Below are positions 30,988 to 43,200 of a stretch of DNA of 64,000 nucleotides, piece by piece. The notes below the pieces were generated by a model, which was not told the origin of the DNA, did not search any database, and saw nothing but the letters and a program-made list of their open reading frames with translations. A program made the translations under genes and the position numbers. Positions within the stretch are counted from its first letter, which is position 1; each line of letters starts with the position of its first letter. The DNA comes from Brachionus koreanus (Eukaryota; Rotifera; Eurotatoria; Ploima; Brachionidae). The stretch is taken from NCBI GenBank assembly GCA_016987375.1, contig PJRA01000508.1:631227-695226 (forward strand), given 5' to 3'.

Positions 30988-32330
30988 TTTTTTTTTGTTA
31001 ACTATTTTTGCTATATTTTTGACATAAAAGATTAAAAAAAGCGAAGGTATATTTGAATTCGATGTGAAGCAGATTATTAGTAAATATTTCTATTTTCTAA
31101 TATTCTTAATAGACTTATTCTTTTTTATTCTTTACTTCGCTTATATGTAAACAAAAATTAGATTTTTGTATTGTTATTTTTAAGCCTAATTAACAGCAAA
31201 TTTTTATTTCTAATTTTTAATTTTTTTTTAACTACTTTTTAATTATTTCAAATATTATAACACTAAATTATTACATTTTTTATTAATAATAATTAAAATT
31301 TTTTTTATTTGTTAAGTTTAGAAGAAAAGTATTGCATTTTGCACTACCTTAGGGTTACCCCAAATTATTAAATAAAAAAATAATGAAATAATTGACTTTT
31401 TTAACTTTCTTTTAAATATTAATCACATTTATTTTATTATTTTGATTTTTGGCTTTTTTTCGACTTAAATAAATTTCATTACTAAATTTTAGAGATTTTT
31501 TTTTCAATGAGACTATTAAAAACTAGTATGATGAAATTTTTGTTTAAATTCTCAATCCTTTTTAATTGAAAATATATAAAAAAATAAAATTTTGGATTCG
31601 AGAAAGAGAGATTCTATTATGTAAGTCTTGTTTTTGAGATTCTCTCTTTACCTTGACTTATATAGACCTTAAGTAGTTTACTCCATATTAAAAAATGTAT
31701 TTGAATTAATATTGGGTACCGTCAGTGGTGACCACTAGATCGCCAAAACTTGATGTTGTCTGTGTATAACTAATTAAATAATATATTAAATATAATTATC
31801 CAAACGATATGAAAAATTTTCAAAGATTTGAATTTTATCAAATTATCAGTTTGATAAAATTTAGGAAAAAAAAATTTTAAACTCTGCGCCCATCAAGACG
31901 ACCAAAACTAAGTTTTTACCTTACTCTAATTTGAATTACTACTTTATTTTTCTTTTATCAAATATCATAAATTTCATACAATAATTGTAAGATTTGGTAA
32001 AAGAAAAATCTAAAAAATTTTCGAAAAAAAAACAATTTCATGAACAGTATAAAAAAATAAGAAAAGTAAATTAAAAAATTTGCTAAAATGTCTAATGTAT
32101 AAATTTGGTGTTTTTAAAAATAAAAATTAGGTTAAAATTGCATGTTTTGAATATTAAAAATGCCGATCAGTCATACCTCAATTCTTAAAAAGTTAAAAAA
32201 TTGCTGAATAACAAAAACTGAAATTTTGAAATTAAAATAATATATTATAATGCTAAATGAATTTTAGTAATGAAATAAAAAGGGCTTAAAATTTTTATCA
32301 CTTAATTTGAATTTGTTTTCTAAAACTAAA
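30988..32330. other. AT-rich intergenic DNA
   Basis: No gene recognised; a short imperfect hairpin built on AAAGAGAGA / TCTCTCTTT lies at about 31604-31652. Confidence 0.45.
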
Positions 32331-33373
32331 ATGAATGATGAGAAAAATTCAAGTTGCATTCTAGATGATCTCAAGGAATTGATAAGAATTATTGTTTTGA
32401 ATTTTTATGGATTTGATTACTTTCTGTGTACAGAATATTTGATGATTTATTTATGTTTGCGCGAAGATGAACTTGCAGAGATGCTCAAGTTAGACCAAAA
32501 ATCAATCCATGAACATTTGCTAACACTAAAAAAAGAAAAGTTTCTAAATGAGAAATTGATGGTAGATATTAAAAAAGACGGAAAACATGTTAAGCATCAT
32601 TTGTTTTACATCAATTATGTCTCAGCAGTTAATGTGATTAAGTATAAAATCGACAAAATTAGAGAACGCATTGAGAAAGAGCAGCTTAAAAGCACAGAAA
32701 CTGTATATAGATGTGGCAAATGCTCTAAAGTATTTACAGAATATGACATGAGGGACATATTTATGACAATGAGATGTCCAAGTTGCTTTGGCGAAATTCG
32801 CGAAGAAATTCACGAATATCGGAATTTATTGCAATTATTTAATACTAAAATGAGTCGAGTTTTTGAGCTTATTAAAAATGTTGACAAAATTAAACTTCCA
32901 TTGTCTGTTCTTAGACCTGTAGCACATAATGAACATGTTATTCGAAAAAAACCGGTTCTTACTGAACAGATAAATTACGTAAGAAAGGAAGATTTAACCA
33001 GCAAAGGACTTGAAATCTTTAAGCATTCAAAGCAGAAAGCAGCAGGGAATGAGGAAAAAAAGTCTGATGAAGATTTTGAGGAAAATGTTTTGGACAAACT
33101 TTTGAAATTTGAATTTAAAAAAATAAAAATCGAAGAAGGTAAGCTTTAATATATGATTTTAGTTTTATTTATTAATTTCTTTTAGATCAAATAGTTTCTT
33201 GTTTAAATGGAGAGGTAGACGAAAATAAATTACCAACTATATTGGTAAATGGAAAAGAAATAACATTTGACCAGGTTACACCTGAGCTAGCAGATCAGAT
33301 GAATGAAAAAGAAAGAGAAGCCTATATAAATGTTATTAGTGAGCTTTACTCTCAAGTTTACGATAATTTTTAG
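32331..33373 (+). CDS. GTF2E1: Transcription initiation factor TFIIE subunit alpha, 2 exons
   Basis: Exons 32331-33138 and 33186-33373 (47 bp intron) give 331 residues; human TFIIE-alpha has 439. TFIIE-alpha recruits and regulates TFIIH at RNA polymerase II promoters. The start is the ATG at 32331; eight codons of open frame upstream begin with TTG only. The winged-helix domain includes 'ELAEMLKLDQKSIHEHLLTL' and 'HHLFYINYVSAVNVIKYKID'. The zinc ribbon has 'CGKC' and 'CPSC' separated by about 20 residues. Exon 2 supplies the acidic C-terminal region: 'LVNGKEITFDQVTPELADQM' aligns with the human 'V.GRPF.Y.EV....ELV..M' segment. The middle region between the ribbon and the C-terminus is shorter than in vertebrates. 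Confidence 0.92.
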
Positions 33374-33639
33374 CTTTTTTTTCTAAATTATTTAATTCAA
33401 ATCTAAATGAGAAGATAAAAATGGCAAAAATATTTAAATTTGTTTGAATGTTTTAATTTTTAATTTTTTTTATTAAAATAAATCGATAATTTATTATTTT
33501 CTATAATTCTATCAATAAAATTAACTTGACCAAAATAAAATATTTTAGCTTTTTTTAAGTATTGTTTGATTTAAAATTACTTTTCAGTTTTCCAACTTTT
33601 TATTCATATTTTTTTCATTACATCTTTATTTTAAAAATG

Positions 33640-34385
33640 GACATCATTGGAAGAATTCAGAAGAGGAAGAGGATATGTTGATCAGATATTAGCTCAAAGA
33701 AACATCATAGAACTAAGTCTAGAATGAAAATGTCAACTTCATAGACTACAAGAGGGACTTTGATAGTGTTAATAGGGAAAATGTTTGGATCATACTTAAA
33801 ACTTGTACCTCACAAACTTGATAAAACTCTTCCACAGGTATTCACTGGAGTCTTACCACAAGACTTGACTTGTGAAGAAGACCTTGACTTTGCAGATGAT
33901 CTTGTGTTGATGGCAAATACAGAAACTAATATGCACCTCAAAATGCAAGATCTTGTGAATAATGCTAAACCAACTGGACTTGAAATAAACGGGAACAAAA
34001 CCAAAGTATTTTGCATAAACACGGAACTTAACAGCCCAATAAACATCGACGGCATACAAATTAAGAGCGTTACAGACTTCACATATCATCAGCACGACTA
34101 TGGGAAGACACAATTGAGAATTGAGAATAAACTGTCGAAATGTATGGTAGTAAATGTTGGGGATGTCTGAACTTGACAGAAAAAGTGTTAATACATTCAA
34201 CACTTGTAGCTTTTGGTAAATCCTAAAAACACATTGGCCTGATAAATAACAAATGACGGACTATACAAGAGAACAAATTTGGAATCAATGAGCCTGGCTT
34301 AAGGAACAAGAGACTAAGATGATTAGGACATATACTTAGGATAAAAGAGCACTGCAAGGCAGGCTATGCTTCAAAAAGAGCGTTA
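33640..34385 (+). mobile_element. RTE-type LINE remnant
   Basis: Successive frames give 'RRGRGYVDQILAQRNIIELS', 'FIDYKRDFDSVNRENVWIIL', catalytic 'LDFADDLVLMA' (about 33885), 'GLEINGNKTKVFCIN', and near 34250-34340 'GLYKRTNLESMSL' with decayed 'RWLGHILRIKEH'. This block order is typical of RTE-like ORF2. Multiple frame changes and stops mark it as inactive. Related 3' sequences are at 60675-60815. Confidence 0.85.
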
Positions 34386-34502
34386 ATTATTTTAATTTTT
34401 TTTTGTTTAAGAAACAAAAAAATTTTTTATTTTTTTAATATCGTTTAAAATAAAAATAAATAAATTTAAAAATAAAATCCCAAATTCTAATTTGATAAAA
34501 TC

Positions 34503-35968
34503 CTAAAATCTGATAAATTGAATTAGACCATAATCACCAGTTATCATCCATTTATTCGAGTCGGGATAATTATTGATCATTTCAATAAAATTGGGATTTT
34601 CTTTATCCAAATTGGCTACCAAATCAGACTTAAGTGTTCTTATTGCACACAAAGAAGTTGGTTTAAATCCTCTCACTGCTTCAGTTAAAGGTGTACTAAT
34701 GTCCCAATCTAGATCTCCGATCAATTTTCTATAATTCAAATCTCCTTTCAAAAGAATTAAAGAGCTTGTCGTTTTAAATTCTGAGTACAAATCTGGATTA
34801 ATTCTTTCCATTTGATCAAAAGAATACGGCAAAGTCCAAAAAGAATTCTCACAATTTAATTCTAGCCTATTTTCTTCTTGCATATAATTGTTTAATCTTC
34901 TTAGAAAGTTGTTGATGACCAGCGAATTTGACGATTGCAACTGCTGAATTAAAATATCAAAATCTGATCTAGTTACGTCACTGATGAACCAAGAAAAAGC
35001 TTTGCCATGTAGGCGAATTTTGTCCACAAAGTCATTTCTTAGCAAGAAGTCACATAGTATAAGATCCGCGGCTAATTCAATCGAACAGTTGTCCAAAACA
35101 ATATCAATGCATACTGTTCGATTTTCTTTTTCTAGCTTCAAATTTTTCAAATATTGCCACAACTCTTCTGTGTGATCACACAATACATTGGACCTAAATG
35201 AGTCCAAAAGTTCGACAAGATTATGAATTTTTGAACTCACATCATTACCACTTGACAAGGACAAGTCATTTTTATTAGCCCACAGAAGTGCTTCCACAAT
35301 AACCCTAAATCTTTCATGCATTAAGCTCTGATTTTGTTTTTCTTCATTTAAATCTAATGGACAAAGGTTTGTTATTAATTGAAACACACTATTAAGACTT
35401 AGTTCATAGGACTGTAGTTTAGATTTTTCATAAGGATCATATTCTTTTAAGCCAGTGGTGCAAAGAAGCATTGCCTCACGAATGCGTCGATATACATAGC
35501 ATTCTGCAAATAACCAGGGAGATTTGAACCATGTACAACTATCTGAACCAATTTGAGATTCTAATTCTTCTAGAGAAGTGTTCCAAAGTTGTGAATCAGA
35601 GCCTGAATCGGTTATTTTTTTGAATTTCTTGTCTGTTGTCAATTCATATCTCAATTGACTCAATAGTTCAATAGAATTTTTCAAATCATCAACTATATCC
35701 TAAAAATTATGACTTAAAATTTAAATTAATTTAATTTATTCAATTTTACTTGAGAATAACGCTCGATCAATTCGCTGCGAAATCTCGAAAGATAGTCTAT
35801 AGCTTTTGTAATAATCACAGGAAGACGATCTTTAATCGTAATATATGCAAATGTGCTTTTAATTTAATTTAAAAAGTTTAATTTAATTTTATTTTATTTT
35901 ATTTAGAACTAAATTAAACTATACTCTTTTTTAGATGCTGACAAGGCTTCTGGAGTTTTCAAGCTCAT
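34503..35968 (-). CDS. ARMT1: Damage-control phosphatase ARMT1 (DUF89 family), 3 exons
   Basis: Exons 35968-35925, 35855-35750 and 35699-34503 give 448 residues (human ARMT1 is 441). The family are metal-dependent phosphatases acting on damaged phosphometabolites (for example fructose 1-phosphate); the human protein was also reported as an acidic-residue (PCNA) methyltransferase. The first exon encodes only 'MSLKTPEALSASKK'; exon 2 gives 'TFAYITIKDRLPVIITKAID', aligning with human 'SFAYLTIKDRIP'. Core motifs: 'WFKSPWLFAECYVYRRI', 'LLWANKNDLSLSSG', the metal-site strand 'IVLDNCSIELAADLILCDFL', 'ILLKGDLNYRKLIGDLDW' and 'LCAIRTLKSDL'. The Asp-Asn and Lys-Gly-Asp-Leu-Asn-Tyr-Arg-Lys residues expected for metal and phosphate binding are present. 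The gene is convergent with TFIIE-alpha, separated by the RTE remnant. Confidence 0.93.
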
Positions 35969-36169
35969 TATTATTTAAGTTTATTATATCCTAATTTTCA
36001 AGCTAAAATTAAAAAAAAAAATTTAAATTATGCATAATATTAGTAATATTATATTTGTCTCAAATCAAGTGATTTTTTTATCTTTTTTTGTTTTAAGATA
36101 AGAAAATAAAATTTTTAAATATTAAAAATTATCAAGATATCAATATCTATTTATTTTAAGATACAAAAT

Positions 36170-36385
36170 TTTAACGTTAGCTGGAGAGAGTACTAAAAAT
36201 ATTTCATGAATTACGATGTAATGATAGAACATTTATTGGATAATAATCTCATATCTGATTGTCAACATAGCTTTCTGTATGCTTAAAGGCTTTTTGGTGC
36301 ATCTGGTGTAAACAATTTTTGTGAAACCATTCGACAGAGTTTCTCATAACAAGCTTTTGTATTAGCTTACTTTAATGACATGTTA
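36170..36385 (+). mobile_element. LINE reverse-transcriptase fragment
   Basis: Reads 'EHLLDNNLISDCQHSFLYA' followed, in another frame, by 'VKPFDRVSHNKLLY', the RT blocks around the first catalytic Asp. Short, frame-shifted and inactive. Confidence 0.65.
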
Positions 36386-37017
36386 GAAATTATCGAAAAT
36401 GAATAGGAAGTGTACGTAGATTTTAGAAATTTTGAAAAAAATTAAGAATCAAAAACAATTTAAATATTTTTAAAATATTTTTTAAAATTCAATTAAAATT
36501 ATTTCAATTTAACAAATATAGCTCATATACGGATCAGGATTAAAATATCATAAAAAAAGTGAATCATAAAAACTAACACATTAGAATAAAAATTGCTAAA
36601 AAAAATTTCAAAAAGATTAGTCAACACATATAAATTGTCTTAAACAAGTGAAAAGGTTGCTTGTTGTCAAATCGAGTCAATTAATTTTCCAGGTCTCAAA
36701 TTAAGGTCTTTCATTAGTAAAACTAAATCAAAAAAACCAAAAGCTGGTTATTGGTATATAAAAGACTAATTTAAAAATTTAAATTTTTTTTAAACAATTT
36801 TATGTTTTTGTCACTTAATTGTATAAAGTTTAGGAAAAAAAATTTATGTGTTTTTAACATTATAAGATAAAAATTAGACTTAATTTTTTTGCTAAAAATA
36901 AACTTATGTGTTTGTAACATTTTATTTAAATCACTTTATGTGTTAATAATCTTTTTTGATAAATAAATTTAAGTTTATGTGTCATTCACAAAATTTATGT
37001 TTTTTAATCTCTTTTTA

Positions 37018-37190
37018 AAGCCCGTATAGCTGAGTGGCTTGTGTGTTAGTCATGCAAGCAGAGGGTGGAGGGTTCAAAACCCACTGAGGGTGGAAAAATC
37101 TTCAAAATGTCTCTGCAATACGGGGCGNNNNNNNNNNNNNNNNNNNNGCTCAAAAAGGTACTTGAAAAGGAGATGATCTCCTCCCCATTA
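37018..37190 (+). repeat. tRNA-derived SINE, copy 2 (interrupted by a 20-N gap)
   Basis: Head with A box TAGCTGAGTGGC and B box GGTTCAAAACCC, then GGAAAAATCTTCAAAATGTC as in copy 1 at 2638. The 20 N at 37128-37147 sit exactly where copy 1 has 108 bp. Confidence 0.82.
37128..37147. other. Assembly gap, 20 N
   Basis: A round-number placeholder inside a SINE copy, so its true length is probably not 20. Confidence 0.95.
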
Positions 37191-37262
37191 TCCACTAGGA
37201 TAGAATTGGTTAAAAAAAAAAATCTCTTTTTATGGTATTTTAATCCTGAACCCTCATTTACT

Positions 37263-37464
37263 AGTTGGCCGTATTTTTTACGTTCTGAAATTGAAACAAT
37301 TAGGGAGACCGGCCAAATGTCCGCCTGCGTCCTAGTTGGCCGTATCAATGGCCGCCCGTTTTAAGCTGGCCGTATTTTTTTGCGGCCAAAAAATTCAGAC
37401 CGCCAGGGAGACCGGCCAAAAGACCGTTCGCAAATATTGGGCGAGTTAGGCGAATACGGCCACA
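37263..37464. mobile_element. GC-rich ~200 bp block with GGCCGTAT repeats (possible MITE)
   Basis: Much richer in G+C than its surroundings. It starts TTGGCCGTATTTTTTA and ends GAATACGGCCACA, so TGGCCGTATT forms an inverted pair at the ends. Within it GGCCGTAT(T) occurs three times, and GGGAGACCGGCCAAA occurs twice in similar contexts, suggesting an internal diverged tandem of about 60 bp. Confidence 0.55.
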
Positions 37465-37601
37465 AATAATTTTTCCCGGATCACTGACCGTGTGTACGGA
37501 TGCCAAAACTACTTTTTCCTTTTATTTAAAAAAACTTTAATTTAATGAAGCTATGAGACTAAGACTATCTTAGACTAATTAAATATACAATGTTTATAAA
37601 A

Positions 37602-37830
37602 GTAGATAGAGATGTTGTTGGATGTTGGCAAAATGAAAATAATTTTACATTTTTACATTTTCATATTTTTAGATTTTTTGTGCAATATTTAAGAAATTTT
37701 TTTATTTTATTTTTGTTTACCAAATAATTTGATAGTTTTTTTTAATTTCTGAAAAATTTCACAAAAAATCTAAAAATATGAAGATGTAAAGATGTAAAAT
37801 TATTTTCATTTGCCGAGATGTTTTATCTAC
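37602..37830. mobile_element. 229 bp fold-back element
   Basis: Two arms of about 70 bp face each other: GTAGATAGAGATGTTG... then AAATGAAAATAATTTTACAT (left) and the complement ending CATTTGCCGAGATGTTTTATCTAC (right). The inner 40 bp of each arm match almost perfectly. There is no coding capacity. Confidence 0.75.
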
Positions 37831-38213
37831 TATTTTTAAAGTTCGAAGAATTCTAAAATTAATTGTTTTTTTTTAAAAAAAAATTATTAATTAAGCTCAT
37901 AACGCCTTAAAATTAGCAAATTAGTGACAATAAATAAATAAAATCATTTTATTTTTATAATAACTTTATTGTTGAACAATGTGTGTCTAACTTTTTAGAA
38001 AATAACATAAAATTAAGAAAAAAAATTAGAAAATTAAATTTTTAATGACAGACAATTTGCTAAAATGCCTTAGATCCGGACATTTTATTTGAATAAAAGA
38101 AAGACAAACTCAAAAACTGATACAACATTTACATTTAAATCTAAAACTCAAATACGCATTTATTTACAATTTGATTATTGAGCATAGTAACAAAAAACTT
38201 GGCTTTTATCATG

Positions 38214-41200
38214 TTACACATTAATCCAGCCATTGTCGTTTAAAAATCTCAAAATGCGCCTTCGAGCTGTACGCGGTATTTGAAAATAGTTCGGACACGA
38301 TCGTTTAAGCGATTCGATAAATTTTTTTGATCTACTAAAATTCGGCTTCTGTTTGGACAAGTTTTCGTTCAACGAATCATCCAAATCAAGCTGATCGTTG
38401 TTCAATGGCTGATGCTCGTTCATTTGCTCACGATAATCAAGACTATTCTTTAAATATTTGCAATTAAGAACAAAATAAGACGCAAAAAATTTTTTTTTGT
38501 TTTTTTTTTTTTTTCAAAATTTCAAATTGGCGTTTTTAATTTAATCAAAATTTAAGAAATCTTTTGACTCCTTTAATTTGTGACAAAAACAAAAAAAAAT
38601 TTATTAGCTACTAAGAAAATTTATATTTACTTTTATAATAAGAGTTTTTATATTTATGTAATCGTTTGGTTTCATGTGTATTGATAATATTAGCTAATTT
38701 TAATGTTGTTTATTTAAAAAAAAAATTATCATACACAAATAACAGAAGTCGAATCTCGTTCATTTATTCAAAAATAAAAACAAATTTTTTTTAATTATTA
38801 TATTTTTTTAAAACTAAAAAAAAAATAAAAAAAATCAAATTTAATTAATTAACTAACATTGCGAAAAATTTAGAAAAAAATTTTTTTTTTTGTTTTATTT
38901 AATTGAAAAAAGAAACAAAAATTAGCATCTCAAAAATTGAAAAAGAAAAAAATTTTTTTTTTAATTTTTAGTTCTTAATTGAGATTCGATTTCTATCAAT
39001 ATAAATTTATTTGACAAAATAACAAGCATACACAGACTCACTCATTATACTACTCTTTTTCAAAAATAATAAATTACTTTTTTTTCATTTTCAGAGAGAA
39101 GATTATATCCAGGCAAAGCGCACAATCTTTCGCTAGTTGATCGTCTAGTTTTGGACGATTGATGCTTGAAATTTAAATTTTCCTTTTTTGTTTTAGCGTC
39201 CGATGATGAGTTTGAAAGAGACGTGGACAAAGAAGAAGACCTGGACGATGATCTAGATGATAAAACTTTGCGTTTTTTGCTTTTAATTTTAAAGAGTTCC
39301 TCATCTTCGTCATTGTCACTATTACTATTAACATTCGGTGCATCTAGTGTTGTTTCATCTGCGTTTTCTTCATCATCCGACATTTTTTGCACACGAGGTC
39401 GCAAATTTTTGCATTCCCTGGACGAGTTCAAGTTAACATTTAGACTTTTGGGATTTTTTTGATTTGAAAACGAGTTATTTTGACTCGATCGGCTGTTCAA
39501 ACGTCTTAGACGTCTGACAATATTATTCGTATCAACTTCATTTATTCCACTTCCAACACTGCTTGCTGCACCAGCACTGCTCAAATCCTCCTCGGTGTCT
39601 TTGGTATCTTCTATTTTTTCGTCATCACTTTTTTCCTGAAACAAATCGTCGCTCATATTTTCATCATTTTCGTCCATGTCCTCGGTCACAAGGTCTTCAT
39701 TGTCGGCCACCATTTCTTCTTCGGCTCTGGGTGTCTCGGTTTTAAAGCGTTTGGATGGCGAAAAACCTTTAACCGGTGATCTAAGACTGTTAAAACGTGT
39801 TAAACGTTTTGGTGACGAGTAGCAAAGCATCCGTTTGGTTTGTTTTTTTTGATTTTTTATTTCTTGTTTGATTCTTTCTTTCTCCAGCACGTGTCTACTA
39901 TACTCGTTTATATCACTTAATTTAGTGATACCTTTAGCTCTGTATTCATTAAGCTCTTTCAAACGGTCACTAAGAATCCGCTGTTTACGAGAAACTTCAA
40001 CAAGTGCTTCGTACTCAGACGCGGTGATAAGTTGAGCGAATTTTTTATATTTGTCATTCAAATCCCTTTAATTTATTTTTTTTTTTAAATAAAAATTGAA
40101 AAATAAAATTTTTTAATTTTACGTTGTTTCTTTGTCATTTTGGTTAGACTTGTTTTTTTTTGGTCTACCTACCGAGGCAACCGATGGTAATGCAGCATGT
40201 ATTTCGGATACTATGCCAAAACCGTTACTAGTGCCCAATGTGGAGGTTTTGTTGATTGTGTTGATAAGTGCACTGGCATTGTTTATGAGGCCGTATTCTC
40301 TGGCTATTTTTTTATATCGTTGTCTCTCGATTAAACATTCTCGGTATATTTTGACAAGGGTTAGCTTGAGATCAAAGTCTACTTGATCGTCGTCTGGCTT
40401 GGCTGATTCTTCTTGGAATAAGTAGGAAATTTGGTTGTTGGATATTGCCAAATTTGAAACGAGACACTCGGCGTCATTTTTAAATTCGCGTTCAAAATCA
40501 TCTCGCAGCGGCATGTAGCCCAAGGCTCTTTGTTCCTCAATTGACATTTCGACAGGCGGCAATAAAATCGTATTCTGGATATCAGGACTTTTTGGACAGG
40601 CTTTTTCTTCAGTATTGCCATTGATTTGGATTTTATTTATTCTATTGCGTGATGTTATTGTGTCTTAAAAAAATTAAACATTTTAAATTTTCAATTAAAA
40701 ATTTTATTTAAAATAAATAATTTAGGCATTGAGTTTTTTTCTAAATTAAAAAAAAAATTTATTAATCAAATTTGTTTTGATATAATATTGGTCTAAAATT
40801 TGGTATGATTACATTACATCGTTTATTTCACCTTTTCAAAAAAAATGCTAAATTTGTGCAACTGATTTAGCTTAATGATTATCAGAAAATAAACATATTC
40901 TTAAAGTCGAACAAATATACCAAGTTAAATTAAATTTTTTAAATCTGTTAACCTTTGGAAAAATATATGCATGCTGAATTAATGCATAATACTTGGTTAT
41001 ATTTAAAAATGGTTTGCTAACCATGAAATTTTTAAAAAATAATTAGAAATTTTTTGTTTGTTGATCATTTTTGTTCATTAAATTTGATGAAAAACATTAA
41101 AACTTTACTTATTAATTATTAATTTTATTTTCTAAGTAAAAAAAGGAGTAATTCAATATACATTTTTTTTTTAAGTTAAAGCAAACAATGTCTAATTAAT

Positions 41201-43200
41201 TAATAACTAGTAAATGTTTCGAATATATTTAATTATACTTTTTACTTGATTAATAGTTAAGTGTCTTAAATTAGTTTAAATAAATTATTAATTCTAAATT
41301 AGCTTTTTTCAATTGTTGGAAAATTTTTGAAACGAGTCCAATCGACTATTTTTTCACACATTTATTACTTTAAAAAGAGTCAAAATCATTTTCAAATTAA
41401 AATTATTAAATTTTTCTAAGTTTATTTAGTAGTATTGTGAGAATCAAATACAAATCGAACCAAAATTCTTCCTTTTTTTGATAAATTGGAATTTACCAAA
41501 ATAAAAAAATAAAAAAAAAATACTGCAATTAAATGAAATTTCACTAAAATAAATGAGAAAAATTTTAAAAAATTATTTTGAAATTTTTTTAATTTCAAAA
41601 AATCAAATAAATACTCAATTTAAACCGTATTTATGTTTTATTTTCTGTATTTTTTACATAAGAAAAATATTTTTTTTAAAAAAAGCTGCAACAATGAATG
41701 AATGTTGCGCTTTGTTACACTATTTTTTCGAGTGTTTTTTATTTTGGCAAATTTTAATTAACCATTTGGGGTTGAATGAAAAACTTTACTTTTTAAAATG
41801 AGAATTTTACTTAATAATTTAAAAAGTAAACATTTTGTACAATTCATAAAGTTCCTTAAAAATAATAAGCATCAATTTAATTAAATAATTGTCCACTAAT
41901 CATTAGGACAAACCCAGAAAAGAAAGCAAGATCGCTCACCGAAGAGACGGCTAGAACAAATTGAGCAAAATAGCATAGAGTCACCTGTTCATGTTCCAAA
42001 TAAGTTAGCCAAGGATCGTTGCAAAAACTTAATCCAACTAATAAGCCAATGTGAATGGACTGATTATAAGAAGAGTTGCGTATTATTCAAATTAACCAAG
42101 ACAATTTGAAGAATAGTACTTACACTTGCCCATCTTGGATTATATTACATGTGTAAGCATATAATTGGCTTTGGTATTGAAGAGTTTTCAATAAACCTTC
42201 ATGAAAAGCAAAGAATTCTGGTGCTTAACTTAAGGTCAATTTGCTACTGTTGGTAGACCACACAAGATGGCTAAAGCACTGAAGAAATAATGTATTTTTT
42301 TATTTGCTTTTAATTAATGATTTTCTTTAATAATTGACAAAATTTAAATAAAATTGATATTTTTAAATAATGATTTTTTTTCTTTAAATATCTTAAAAGC
42401 TTAAAATTAAAATCGAGCTATAAATTAACACAAGTACAATATTGATCAGCTAAAAAATAAAATTTCAATTAATAAAAATTCCCAAAATTATGACATCAAA
42501 ATAAAACCGACAACTAAAATAAAATTATTATTTAGCTTAATTTTTTAAATTTTGATGATGCCTAAATATTCAAATCAATAGTTAACACTATTTTGATCAG
42601 AATATAATTAATTAATGAAGCTTCTAAATCACAAAAGAAGTTAATAACTCAAAATATAATTACGTTTTCCGAGATTGCCATGAACATAATAAGAATAGTA
42701 GTGTTTCTTGCACTCTAAATATCAATTTATTAGTCAAAGTTACTTTCTAGAAGAAAATTTTACCTGTTGGAGACCTATTTGTTAAATTTTTGGCTATATC
42801 ATCCCAATTACCCAGGCCAAATTGTTCTACTAAATCAAGCAACAACAGCTCTTCTTTGTAGCTCCAATAGTCTTCGCTGTCATAAACAGGAAAACATTCG
42901 TTTGATTTGAGTTGATAGCTATGCTCTTTCTTGTGCTCGCCAAGCTCTGCTGACATGGAAAAACACTATAAAAGAATTAGAAATTAATGCAAATGTCAAG
43001 TCAGCCAGTTTATTGATTACTTTTAGGCATAGGAAAAAATTGGTACATTCATTGCACTTGATTGACACATTACCTAGAGAATTTAAGCAATATGTACATT
43101 TAGTTATGTCAGTTTGAAGACTATGATCTGGTGCGTTGCTTAATGATTTGAATGAAGAAACGGACGAACTAGATGATTTAGAATGATGCGATTTGGACAT
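38214..43200 (-). CDS. TADA2B: Transcriptional adaptor ADA2 (TADA2B type), 7 exons
   Basis: Exons on the minus strand: 43200-43021, 42965-42764, 42714-42664 (51 nt), 40663-40123, 40065-39078, 38693-38631 (63 nt) and 38447-38214. They stay in phase and give about 752 residues (human TADA2B is 420). ADA2B is the SAGA-complex adaptor that activates the Gcn5/PCAF histone acetyltransferase. Order: ZZ zinc finger ('CTYC', 'CNEC', then 'CLKCFS' across intron 1 and 'GEHKKEHSYQL'); SANT domain ('WSYKEELLLLDLVEQFGLGN'); microexon 'HYYSYYVHGNLGK', diagnostic of the B type; 'EEQRALGYMPLRDDFEREF'; 'LKLTLVKIYRECLIERQRYK'; ADA2 helix 'LKELNEYRAKGITKL'; and a SWIRM domain ('LPGYNLLSENEKK', microexon 'KPNDYINIKTLIIK', then 'RRRILRFLNDNGWI'). 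About 210 acidic/Ser-rich residues before SWIRM explain the extra length. Confidence 0.9.
41900..42295 (+). mobile_element. MULE transposase remnant with SWIM zinc finger, in a TADA2B intron
   Basis: Frames read 'KLAKDRCKNLIQLISQCEWT', then 'NSTYTCPSW' with 'HVCKHIIGFGI' (SWIM-type C-x-C...C-x-H), and finally 'VGRPHKMAKALKK' before a stop, the usual ending of MULE/FLYWCH-type transposases (GRP.KAKKAL). Several stops; only the C-terminal part remains. It lies antisense inside the 2.0 kb intron 40664-42663. Confidence 0.75.

Noticed and set aside
37046..37364. Opposite-strand frames of about 100 codons through the small gap
   Set aside because: Made of SINE, N and the GC-rich repeat block; no protein resemblance.
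39166..39462. 98-codon plus-strand frame
   Set aside because: Antisense shadow of the acidic/Ser-rich part of TADA2B.
41553..41801. 82-codon frame in the TADA2B intron
   Set aside because: Phe/Leu-rich translation of A/T tracts, no family features, antisense within an intron.
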